Shown here: piece by piece, positions 24,612 through 31,659 of the stretch
How the letters are laid out: each line of letters begins with the position of its first letter
Numbering within the stretch: the first letter of the stretch is position 1
Origin: JBLHKW01 sp047618565
Lineage (GTDB): Bacteria; Planctomycetota; UBA1135; GCA-002686595
DNA length: 31,659 nt
Direction: 5' to 3'
NCBI GenBank assembly: GCA_047618565.1
Contig: JBLHKW010000050.1
Coordinates: forward strand, 1 to 31,659
Made by a program: the position numbers and the translations under genes
The notes under the pieces: generated by a model
The model's database searches: none
Told to the model about the DNA's origin: nothing
The model's input: the letters and a program-made list of their open reading frames with translations, nothing else

Positions 24612-25388
24612 CTACGGAATCCGCAGGGTCATGCCCTTGCGGACCGACTCCGGGCTCGTAAGCACCTCGCGGTTCGCCTCGAAGATCTCGCCCCAGCGGG
24701 AACCCTTCCCGTAGAAGCGCTTCGAGATCACCCACAGGCTCTCGCCATCCTGCACGACGTAGTTACCCGCATCCGGGCCGCGGTCGTCCGAGACGGGGAT
24801 CAGGATCTCGAGGCCTGCTTCGAGACGCTTCAGGCCCTCGTTGTTGCGGCGCAACAGCTCGGCCTTGGCGACGTCGCCGTACAGCTTGCGCGCCAGACCT
24901 TCATAGGTCTCGCCGCGGGCGCAGGAGTGGATCAGGAATGCGGGGTTGAGGGACCGCTCGAGGCCCGCAACGGACTTCAGGTCCCAGTCGCTCTCGATGC
25001 GCAGACCGCCGACCAGTCGATCGGGCAGCGCATCGGACTCGCCGACGGAGGAGTTCAGCAGGCCGACGTTATCGGGGGACGGGTTGGCGAGATCCTCGCT
25101 GCTCGGAGCGAGCGGTGCGAGGTTGTCCACGTACTCGGGCTGCGCGAGTTCGGACTGCTCGTCCACCTGGGGTTGCACGCCAACGGCGTGACGATCCTGG
25201 CGCTCGAGGGGCGTCGACGTCTCCGGGGAACGATCCACCGGAAGCTGTGCGACCCGATTCTCGAGGGGCTCGTGGCCGAGCTCGCCCGCATCAGGCGTTC
25301 CTGTGTTTATGGAGAGAACCATGATCACCGAGATCAGGAACAGAACCCCCAGTACGACACCTTTTTCGAGCTTGCCCATCGCGCCCAT
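24612..25388 (-). CDS. Membrane-anchored protein with two LysM domains
   Basis: This 258-residue protein has one N-terminal membrane helix at about 10-27 (VVLGVLFLISVIMVLSI), then a polar, Pro/Ser/Asp-rich linker to about 145. Two LysM domains follow: about 149-198 (HSCARGETYEGLARKLYGD...ILIPV) and about 208-258 (YVVQDGESLWVISKRFYGKG...MTLRIP). LysM binds GlcNAc-containing glycans, chiefly peptidoglycan, so the protein probably links the inner membrane to the wall. The start at 25388 has AAGGA five bases upstream. No enzymatic domain is present. It reads divergently from the glycosyltransferase gene, with a 52 bp inverted repeat between them. Confidence 0.85.
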   Translation of the reverse strand: MGAMGKLEKGVVLGVLFLISVIMVLSINTGTPDAGELGHEPLENRVAQLPVDRSPETSTPLERQDRHAVGVQPQVDEQSELAQPEYVDNLAPLAPSSEDLANPSPDNVGLLNSSVGESDALPDRLVGGLRIESDWDLKSVAGLERSLNPAFLIHSCARGETYEGLARKLYGDVAKAELLRRNNEGLKRLEAGLEILIPVSDDRGPDAGNYVVQDGESLWVISKRFYGKGSRWGEIFEANREVLTSPESVRKGMTLRIP

Positions 25389-25506
25389 CCAATCCTTCTA
25401 AAGCCTTTGCTCCCAACACGTTACGCGGGAGCGGATCAACGTCGAGACACCCCTCAGTCGCTTTATCCCAAGCTCCCCGGGCCCAGTCAATTGAAATCGA
25501 CGGAAT

Positions 25507-25558
25507 GTGCCCCACATCCTGCGTTGGTGAACAGCACCCACACAGGATGCAGGGGCAC
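25507..25558. promoter_or_regulatory. 52 bp imperfect inverted repeat between divergent genes
   Basis: GTGCCCC (25507-25513) pairs with GGGGCAC (25552-25558), CATCCTG with CAGGATG, and an inner GTTGGTG with CACCCAC, around an AACAG loop. About 20 of 24 positions per arm match. It lies about 58 bp before the glycosyltransferase start and about 120 bp before the LysM start. It is upstream of both, so it is not a normal terminator. It could be an operator for a dimeric regulator or a leader RNA hairpin. Confidence 0.45.
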
Positions 25559-25615
25559 CTGGAGGCGACGCGGAAGGCGAGTCCGGGCTGTTCGGAACGC
25601 CACCGAGCAGGTTAG

Positions 25616-28051
25616 ATGAGCGGCCATCCGACCCATCCTATGTCCGCCCCCACTCCTGCCCGCCCCGACAAGTCCGATCCGTCCGCCAGCGAGTCCGCCG
25701 GCACCAGGGTCGCGTTCGTGTCGCGCAGCGCGCCCGAACCCGCGCGGGACGACCGGCCGACCGACGCCCACGGTGGACTGCTGCCCTCGCTGCGCGACCC
25801 CGGCATGCGACGCCTGATGCTGCTCGTTCTGGCGCTTCAGGCTCTGTCCTGGTGGATCCTCGACGGCTACCAGCTGGCCGACTCCGTCGAGTACATGGAG
25901 CGCGCCCAGGCTTTCGTGCGCAGCCAGGAAGTCGTCGATTCCACCTCCATTCGTTCGTTTGCGTTCTCGGCGCTGCTGGTACCCATCTTCACGGTCGCCG
26001 ACTGGTTAGGCATCGACGATTTCAAGCCCGTCGTGTGGATGGTGCGCCTCGTGCAAGCCCTGTTCGGGTTGCTGCTGGTGCGTACCTGCGCGCGCATCGG
26101 TGCGCGCCTCGGGGGCCGGCGCACGGGCATCGTGGCCGGCTTCCTGGTAGGCATGAACCCGGTCTTCCTGCAGTACTCGGTGTCGCCGGTTTCGGGTGTC
26201 GCGGCGGCGGTCTTCATCGGCCACGCGATCGAGAGCGTGCTGGATCGCGCGACCTTCAAGCGCGGACTGCGGGCGGGTCTCTGGATGGGGCTGGCCATGA
26301 TGATGGCCTACCAGTCGATCCTGATCATCGGCCCGCTGTGGCTCGCGTTCTTCCTGCGCGAACGCTGGAAGGGCCGCGCTGGCTGGGGTGGAGCACTGGT
26401 CGGTCTGGGCGCAGGCCTGCTGCTGCAGGTCGTGCTCGACAAGCTCACCTACGACGAGTGGGGCGTGAGCATCTCGCGCCACTTCCTCTCGCACGCGGGG
26501 CCGAATGTGGCCGACATGCTGGCGAGACTGGGCTTCATCGACCAGGCGCGCGCACTGTACGAGGTCGCCTTGCGGGCCATCGACGCCAACCCTGTCATCC
26601 AGTCTGAAGCGACGCTTGCCAGCGTCGACCGCCTCTTCCCGGTCGACTGGTACCTGACCAACCTGCACCGCATGCTCGTCTGGCCCGTGATCGGCTTCGG
26701 GGTCCTGGGCCTGTTCCTGGCGGTCAAGCGCGCCAACGTGAAGTCGACCCTGCTGCTGTTCGTCTTCGCGGTGAACCTGTACGTCATGAGCCTCAAGGGC
26801 TCGAAGGATTTCCGGCTCTGGTTGCCCCTGTTGCCGACGATCGCGCCGATCTGCGCCCTGGGATTCGACTTCCTGCTGGGCGCGCGCGGCCAGCGCAACG
26901 CCCTGCGCGTGGCCTGCGCGAACATCTTGCTGATCGCGACCGCCGCCATCGGTGTCCAGACCCTGCTCGACCGCAACACGCGCCGCTTCTCCGGTTACTG
27001 GGATGCGATGCGCATGATCGATACCCTCGCGGCCGAGGACCGGCAGCCCATGCCCGACACCGGCGAGCTGCCCCCGAAGGCGCGCGCCTCGAGCGCCTAC
27101 CACTGGGCGGTCTACCTGCGCGAGTCGAAGGACGTGGACCTCGTCAAGCTGCCCCACCACCTCGACCACTGGGTGCAGTACACGCCGGCCGAACGCGAAG
27201 AGTCGCTCGAGGCAATCGCCGAACTCGACTACTTCATCACCCACCTGGCGGTGCTCTCCAATCCCGAACACAGCGACCTGATGGCGCACGTCAACGGGTT
27301 GTTCGAGATCGAGGCCATGCTCTGGGACCAGGCCGTGTTCGAGCACATCGGGCCGGTGCTCGTGCTGCGCAAGCGCACGGGCGATCCGGGCGCCAAGACG
27401 TTCTTCGAGGTGATCGAGGGCGAGGACCCGCAGGCCTACCGGCGCCGGCTGCACCTGCCGCCGCCGACGCGCTTCGTGCGGCGCCTGGGCGACGACCTGG
27501 AGCAGATCGAGCTCCTCGGCTGGGAGTTCCAGGAGCTGCGCGGGCACGACCACGGCTGGATCACCTACCACTGGTACTGCGGCAGCAAGATCCTGGGCGA
27601 TTACACCGTCGTGGACCGCCTGACGACCTTCGACGAGCACAACTCCTGGCAGAACAACCACGCGCCGGCCTACGGGGTGCACCGCACGCCGGACTGGCAG
27701 CCGGGCTGGATCGTGCGCGAGAGCTGGCCGGTCGTGGCGGCGGCCGATCCGTACAACTGGAAGGCGGCCTTCCGCCCCATGGGCGGCCCCTACCGGCGTG
27801 GCGACCTGATGCCGGCCAACCTGTGGATGGACCTGGCCACTTTCGGAGCCGAGGGGGAGATCACCGGCCGCCTGGAACCGGCCTACGCGGGCGAGGACGA
27901 GCCCATGCGCAGGGACGAGCTCGAGGGCGTGCTGCGCACTGCGGCCGGGGTGACGTTCAGCAAGGATGACCTGGTGCGGGTTGGACGGCTGTTTCTGCCC
28001 GTCCACGTGACCTCCCGCCTGGGTGACGACGGACGCCCGCTGCGCGACTGA
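25616..28051 (+). CDS. Multi-pass GT-C-type glycosyltransferase-like membrane protein
   Basis: This 811-residue protein has a polar N-terminus (1-62), then about eight to ten membrane helices between about 66 and 455 (MLLVLALQALSWWIL, LVQALFGLLLV, GIVAGFLVGMNPVFL, VWPVIGFGVLGLFLAV, ANILLIATAAIGV). The first outside loop has an acidic D-S-V-E-Y motif (ADSVEYMERA, residues 88-97), placed like the catalytic loop of GT-C enzymes such as ArnT/PMT/PIG-M types that use lipid-linked sugars. SLKGSKDFRLWLPLLPTI resembles the late H/K-E-x-R-Y-L-type block of the GPI/ALG mannosyltransferases. About 350 soluble C-terminal residues follow, with no recognised domain. It is probably an envelope glycan or lipid glycosyltransferase; donor and acceptor are unknown. 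Antisense frames through this gene are long but not credible. Confidence 0.72.
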   Translation: MSGHPTHPMSAPTPARPDKSDPSASESAGTRVAFVSRSAPEPARDDRPTDAHGGLLPSLRDPGMRRLMLLVLALQALSWWILDGYQLADSVEYMERAQAFVRSQEVVDSTSIRSFAFSALLVPIFTVADWLGIDDFKPVVWMVRLVQALFGLLLVRTCARIGARLGGRRTGIVAGFLVGMNPVFLQYSVSPVSGVAAAVFIGHAIESVLDRATFKRGLRAGLWMGLAMMMAYQSILIIGPLWLAFFLRERWKGRAGWGGALVGLGAGLLLQVVLDKLTYDEWGVSISRHFLSHAGPNVADMLARLGFIDQARALYEVALRAIDANPVIQSEATLASVDRLFPVDWYLTNLHRMLVWPVIGFGVLGLFLAVKRANVKSTLLLFVFAVNLYVMSLKGSKDFRLWLPLLPTIAPICALGFDFLLGARGQRNALRVACANILLIATAAIGVQTLLDRNTRRFSGYWDAMRMIDTLAAEDRQPMPDTGELPPKARASSAYHWAVYLRESKDVDLVKLPHHLDHWVQYTPAEREESLEAIAELDYFITHLAVLSNPEHSDLMAHVNGLFEIEAMLWDQAVFEHIGPVLVLRKRTGDPGAKTFFEVIEGEDPQAYRRRLHLPPPTRFVRRLGDDLEQIELLGWEFQELRGHDHGWITYHWYCGSKILGDYTVVDRLTTFDEHNSWQNNHAPAYGVHRTPDWQPGWIVRESWPVVAAADPYNWKAAFRPMGGPYRRGDLMPANLWMDLATFGAEGEITGRLEPAYAGEDEPMRRDELEGVLRTAAGVTFSKDDLVRVGRLFLPVHVTSRLGDDGRPLRD

Positions 28052-28215
28052 GGACACGGCTCGCTCGTCCACAAACGGGCACATATCGAACGCTGCGGAC
28101 GGCTGCCGCTTGAGCATTCCGCCCATCGACGATATCTTCAGCCAGTCCGGAGACGAGAGCGACGCCAGCGACGTGCTGGTATCCACGCCCCCAGTAAACC
28201 GGACGACCGAGCTCC

Positions 28216-28758
28216 ATGCATCGATCTTCCACTCTCTCCACGGGCGCATTTCGACGCCTCGGGCTGGCCGCGCTCACCGCAATGGCCGCGCTGACCATGC
28301 TGGCTTGCAGCTCGACGAGCGTGGCCGACGGCAAGGCCGCCCAGGTGCGCTTCCACGAGTATCGCGACGGCGGCAAGATGATGACGATCATCAATCAGAG
28401 CCACACCGATCGGGTCGAGTTCTACTCAACGGAACGCAACGACGCGTCCACGAAGATCGCCAGCGACGAGATCATGGGTGCGCTCCTCGATAGGATCGAC
28501 AAGGTGAACTTCCAGGAGTTCGCACGCAAGGGCAGCGCTCCGGCGACCTCAAGCGACTGGTCCCAGGCGATCGAGATACAGACCACGCAGGGGTCGAGCT
28601 ACATGCTCGTGCGCAGCGGGATCTCGGCCGACGAAGCCGCTGCCTTCCGCAAGACACGTGACGCATTCCTCGCCATCTACAACAACATCTTCGGCGCCCA
28701 AGCCGTGAAGCTCAAACCCGGCGAATCCAGGTTCGAGCAGAGCCCGGTCCCGAAGTAA
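28216..28758 (+). CDS. Small lipoprotein of unknown function
   Basis: This 180-residue protein has a basic N-terminus, a hydrophobic stretch and a lipobox-like M-L-A-C with the lipidation Cys at residue 31. The mature part (KAAQVRFHEYRDGGKMMTII..., DEIMGALLDRIDKVNFQEFA..., SSYMLVRSGISADEAAAFRK) looks like a compact alpha/beta fold. I recognise no family. It comes 14 bp before kdsB on the same strand, so it is probably co-transcribed and may act in the envelope. It starts at ATG 28216 and ends in TAA. Confidence 0.75.
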   Translation: MHRSSTLSTGAFRRLGLAALTAMAALTMLACSSTSVADGKAAQVRFHEYRDGGKMMTIINQSHTDRVEFYSTERNDASTKIASDEIMGALLDRIDKVNFQEFARKGSAPATSSDWSQAIEIQTTQGSSYMLVRSGISADEAAAFRKTRDAFLAIYNNIFGAQAVKLKPGESRFEQSPVPK

Positions 28759-28772
28759 CGACCACGCGACCG

Positions 28773-29600
28773 ATGAGCACGAAGAAGCGCGAGCAGGGTG
28801 ACGAGAGCGGCCACGGGAAGGAGCAACTCTCCCTGCGCTGCGTGGCCATCCTGCCCGCCCGACTCGGATCCACGCGCCTGCCGCGCAAGATGCTGCTCGA
28901 CGAATCCGGTCTCCCGTTGATCGTTCACTCCGCCCGCAATGCAGCGCGCTGCAGCGCCTTCGAGCGCGTGGTCGTGGCGACGGACTCCGACGAGGTGCTG
29001 GCCGCATGTTCTGCGCATGACGTCGAGTGCGTCCTGACCCGCGCCGATCATCCGAGCGGCACGGACCGCGTGCAGGAAGCCCTGGAGCAACTCCAGCAGG
29101 GCGGGCGCCCCGGCAGCTTCGACGTGGTCGTCAACGTCCAGGGCGACGAGCCCGATGTTGAGCCGGACGACCTGACCGGGCTGTGCCGTGCCTTCGTCGA
29201 ACTCAAGGTCCAGGTCGCCACCCTGTGCGCACCGATCGAGACCGAACAGCAGTGGCGCAGCCCGCACGTGGTCAAGGTCGTGCGCGACGACCACGGAGAC
29301 GCGCTCTTCTTCTCCCGGGCAGCCATCCCCGACGGGAGCCACTCCCGACCGGGCGCCCCGGCGCCCCTGGAAGCGGCCCGCCGACACCTGGGCGTCTACG
29401 CCTTCAGGCCCGGCGCGCTGGCGCGCTACTGCGCACTCGGCCCGAGCGCCTACGAGCAGCTCGAGAGCCTGGAACAGCTGCGCTGGCTACAGGCCGGTGA
29501 GAAGATGCGAGTGCTGCCCGCCACACACGTACCGATCGGCATCGACACACCGGCGGACTACGAGGCATTCGTGGCCCTCGAGACCTCCGGTAAGCCGTGA
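28773..29600 (+). CDS. kdsB: 3-deoxy-manno-octulosonate cytidylyltransferase (CMP-Kdo synthetase)
   Basis: KdsB couples CTP and Kdo to CMP-Kdo, the donor for adding Kdo to lipid A in the cytoplasm. The 275-residue protein has the nucleotide-binding start VAILPARLGSTRLPRKML (24-41), VVVATDSDEV (67-75), the family signature RADHPSGTDRVQEAL (90-104), VVNVQGDEPDVEP (119-131, with the metal-binding Asp), and HLGVYAFR and ESLEQLRWLQAG near the end. Length is slightly more than in E. coli (248), because of an N-terminal charged extension of about 20 residues. It implies LPS with Kdo. It sits between the lipoprotein gene and pyrG. pyrG starts 69 bp downstream and supplies the CTP; the same kdsB-pyrG linkage is known in Chlamydia. 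Confidence 0.95.
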   Translation: MSTKKREQGDESGHGKEQLSLRCVAILPARLGSTRLPRKMLLDESGLPLIVHSARNAARCSAFERVVVATDSDEVLAACSAHDVECVLTRADHPSGTDRVQEALEQLQQGGRPGSFDVVVNVQGDEPDVEPDDLTGLCRAFVELKVQVATLCAPIETEQQWRSPHVVKVVRDDHGDALFFSRAAIPDGSHSRPGAPAPLEAARRHLGVYAFRPGALARYCALGPSAYEQLESLEQLRWLQAGEKMRVLPATHVPIGIDTPADYEAFVALETSGKP

Positions 29601-29669
29601 ACAGAACAGTGACCTGCCCCCCCCGACGACCGAAGTAACCAAGACTGCCCGCACCCCCCAGGGCAACCC

Positions 29670-31313
29670 ATGACCAAGCACATATTCATCACCGGTGGCG
29701 TCGTATCGAGCCTCGGCAAGGGCCTCACGTCCGCAGCGATCGGAATGATCCTCGAGCGTCGCGGCTTGAAGATCTCGATGCAGAAGCTCGACCCGTATAT
29801 CAACGTCGACCCGGGAACGATGAGCCCGTTCCAGCACGGCGAGGTCTACGTCACCGACGACGGTGCGGAAACCGACCTGGACCTGGGACACTACGAACGG
29901 TTCACGGAGGCCCATCTCGGCAAGGCCAGCAACTTCACGACCGGGAAGATCTACCAGGAGGTCATCGCCAAGGAACGCCGCGGCGACTACCTGGGGCACA
30001 CGGTCCAGGTCATCCCGCACATCACGGACGCGATCAAGGCGGCGGTCGTGGCGGGCGTCACGGATCCCGGTGTGGATGTTGCCATCACGGAGATCGGCGG
30101 CACGGTCGGCGACATCGAGAGCCTGCCGTTCATCGAAGCGATCCGGCAGTTTGCTCTCGAGCGCCCGCGCCAGGATGTGCTCTTCGTGCACCTGACGCTG
30201 CTGCCCTACCTGCGTGCCTCCGGTGAACTGAAGACCAAGCCCACACAGCAGTCGGTCGGCAAGCTGCGCGAAATCGGCATTCAGCCGGACATCCTCGTCT
30301 GCCGCACCGAGAAGCCGATGACAGAAGGCATGGCTGCCAAGATCAGCATGTTCTGCAATGTGCGCGAGGAATGCGTGATCGAGGAGCGGGACGTGGACTT
30401 CTCGATCTACGAGGTGCCCGTGAACCTGGTCGACGCGGAGATGGACCAGCTGATCGTCGAACACCTCGGCCTGCCACGTGGGCGCGCCACGAAGATGGGC
30501 AGCTGGAAGGCCATGCTGGACAACATCCAGGCGATCCATAACACGGTAGAGGTGGCCGTGGTCGGCAAGTACATCGAGCTGCACGACGCCTACAAGTCGA
30601 TCTACGAGGCTTTTTCCCACGCGGGCATCGCCAACCACACCAACGTCAAGGTGCGCAAGGTCAGCGCCGAGGACGTGCTCGACAAGGGCGTCGAGGTGCT
30701 GGAGGGCGTGCACGGCCTGCTGGTGCCCGGCGGCTTCGGCGAGCGCGGTCTCGACGGCAAGATCCGCGCCATCGAGTGGGCACGCAAGTCCGGCGTACCG
30801 TTCTTCGGTATCTGCCTTGGAATGCAGTGCGCGGTGATCGAGTACGCGCGCAATGTCCTGGGCATGAAAGAGGCCCACACCCTCGAGCACTCCCCCAATA
30901 CCCCGGACCCCGTGATCGGACTGATGGTGGACCAGGAGTCCGTGTCCGACAAGGGCGGCACGATGCGCCTCGGAGCCTTCGACTGCGACGTCAAGCCCAA
31001 GACCCTTGCCCACGAGCTGTACGGCGCGCGCAGCATCTCGGAGCGCCACCGCCATCGCTTCGAGTTCAACAACCTGTACACGGAACAATTCGAGTCCGGC
31101 GGCATGGTGCTCAGCGGCCAGAACCCCGAGCGCAAGCTGGTCGAAATGGTCGAGATCCCCGAACACCCTTTCTTCATCGGCGTGCAGTTCCATCCCGAGT
31201 TCAAGAGCGGCCCCATGAAGCCGCACCCAGTCTTCCGGGGCTTCATCGCTGCTGCGCTGACCCACTCCCGTGACGGGAACACGCAGCGCGTTCGGGAAGA
31301 GAGCCTGGCATGA
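29670..31313 (+). CDS. pyrG: CTP synthase
   Basis: PyrG aminates UTP to CTP using ATP and glutamine. The 547-residue protein is of normal length. The N-terminal synthase domain starts FITGGVVSSLGKGLTSA (P-loop), then QKLDPYINVDPGTMSPFQHG, DGAETDLDLGHYERF and EIGGTVGDIESLPFIEA. The C-terminal class I glutamine amidotransferase domain has the LLVPGGFGERG loop, nucleophile Cys382 in FGICLGMQCA and His508/Glu510 in VQFHPEF. All catalytic residues are present. It starts at ATG 29670, 69 bp after kdsB, and its TGA overlaps the ATG of the next gene by 4 bp, so the two are translationally coupled. Confidence 0.97.
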   Translation: MTKHIFITGGVVSSLGKGLTSAAIGMILERRGLKISMQKLDPYINVDPGTMSPFQHGEVYVTDDGAETDLDLGHYERFTEAHLGKASNFTTGKIYQEVIAKERRGDYLGHTVQVIPHITDAIKAAVVAGVTDPGVDVAITEIGGTVGDIESLPFIEAIRQFALERPRQDVLFVHLTLLPYLRASGELKTKPTQQSVGKLREIGIQPDILVCRTEKPMTEGMAAKISMFCNVREECVIEERDVDFSIYEVPVNLVDAEMDQLIVEHLGLPRGRATKMGSWKAMLDNIQAIHNTVEVAVVGKYIELHDAYKSIYEAFSHAGIANHTNVKVRKVSAEDVLDKGVEVLEGVHGLLVPGGFGERGLDGKIRAIEWARKSGVPFFGICLGMQCAVIEYARNVLGMKEAHTLEHSPNTPDPVIGLMVDQESVSDKGGTMRLGAFDCDVKPKTLAHELYGARSISERHRHRFEFNNLYTEQFESGGMVLSGQNPERKLVEMVEIPEHPFFIGVQFHPEFKSGPMKPHPVFRGFIAAALTHSRDGNTQRVREESLA

Positions 31314-31588
31314 GCACCGAGAGGAAAACGGCCGACGACATCCCCCTTCCCGGTGGCGATTTCCGGCTGCTGATCACGCGTCTGTCTTTTCAGGGACTGC
31401 TCTCGCTGGGCCTCCTGGAGAACCCGGTCACGCGCACCAAGCAGAAGAACCTGCCCGGCGCGAAGATGATCCTGGACGACCTCGTGCTGCTGCAGGAGAA
31501 GACCGTGGGCAACCTCGACGACGAGGAGCAGACTCATCTCGACAAGGTCGTCTCGGACCTGCGCCACGCCTTCGAGAAAGCCAGCTAG
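31310..31588 (+). CDS. DUF1844 family protein
   Basis: This 92-residue acidic, helical cytoplasmic protein has the family core FRLLITRLSFQGLLSLGLLENP, then the conserved KQKNLPGAKMILDDLVLLQEKT and NLDDEEQTHLDKVVSDLRHAF. DUF1844 proteins occur in Planctomycetota, Acidobacteriota, Deltaproteobacteria and relatives; their role is not known. It overlaps the end of pyrG by 4 bp (ATGA), so it is co-translated with it. It ends in TAG. The final 71 bp of the window show no gene. Confidence 0.9.
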   Translation: MSTERKTADDIPLPGGDFRLLITRLSFQGLLSLGLLENPVTRTKQKNLPGAKMILDDLVLLQEKTVGNLDDEEQTHLDKVVSDLRHAFEKAS

Positions 31589-31659
31589 CAGGCCGGGCGG
31601 AGCGACTGGCGAAGACATGCCTTGGTGGGGCCCGGCAGAGCCTTCCACCCGCGGCTTCC

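Noticed and set aside
26006..28249. Minus-strand open frame of 747 codons antisense to the glycosyltransferase
   Set aside because: High-GC shadow frame. The protein is rich in His, Gln, Arg and Ala without any family motif, while the plus strand encodes coherent membrane helices.
29487..31265. Minus-strand open frame of 592 codons antisense to pyrG
   Set aside because: pyrG on the plus strand has every CTP synthase motif. The antisense product is a His/Asp/Leu-rich shadow.
1..31659. CRISPR array, prophage or defence operon
   Set aside because: No regularly spaced direct repeats, cas genes, phage structural genes, toxin-antitoxin pair or restriction-modification genes were recognised.

Overview
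The window is high-GC bacterial DNA, most likely from a member of the Planctomycetota or a close relative in the PVC group. This is an inference. It rests on the kdsB-pyrG-DUF1844 order (kdsB-pyrG linkage is also known in Chlamydia), a Kdo-using Gram-negative envelope, very large secreted FG-GAP / Ig-like proteins, tails of WD40-repeat proteins and a HEAT-repeat exported protein. Genes use the standard code: at least eight intact-looking genes end in TAG.

The window falls into two parts. Positions 1 to about 19,440 form an accessory, decaying region. It holds a disrupted S41 peptidase-like gene, an SGNH hydrolase, a broken IS5-family element between two truncated genes (an S9 peptidase C-terminus and a tandem-repeat secreted protein), and an intact hybrid histidine kinase. 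It also holds two copies of one integrase-type insertion sequence (1287 bp, and a 646 bp internal-deletion derivative), three remnants of one IS91-like element, two paralogous WD40 tails and a 93 bp palindrome. Three large exported proteins are intact: a carboxypeptidase-regulatory-like membrane-anchored protein, an 810-residue protein with five tandem repeats of about 90 residues, and a roughly 1100-residue FG-GAP/Ig-like protein. Almost every broken gene carries an in-frame stop, usually TAG.

A tRNA-Thr(CGT) at 19529-19603 (minus strand) separates this from a compact housekeeping region, 19,637 to the end, and its 3' end faces the accessory side. In order the region holds an exported HEAT-repeat protein with a receiver-like central segment, anmK (peptidoglycan recycling), a divergent sigma-54 response regulator of the NtrC type, a convergent LysM membrane protein and a GT-C-like membrane glycosyltransferase. 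A lipoprotein, kdsB, pyrG and a DUF1844 protein follow. The last four are closely spaced on the plus strand; PyrG makes the CTP that KdsB uses to activate Kdo for LPS.

No CRISPR array, phage structural genes, defence system or site-specific integrase was recognised. The most notable items are the nested IS91/integrase-IS remnants beside WD40 tails, the derivation of the short IS from the long one, the DFEWIT repeats, the receiver-like segment in an exported protein, and two palindromic elements.
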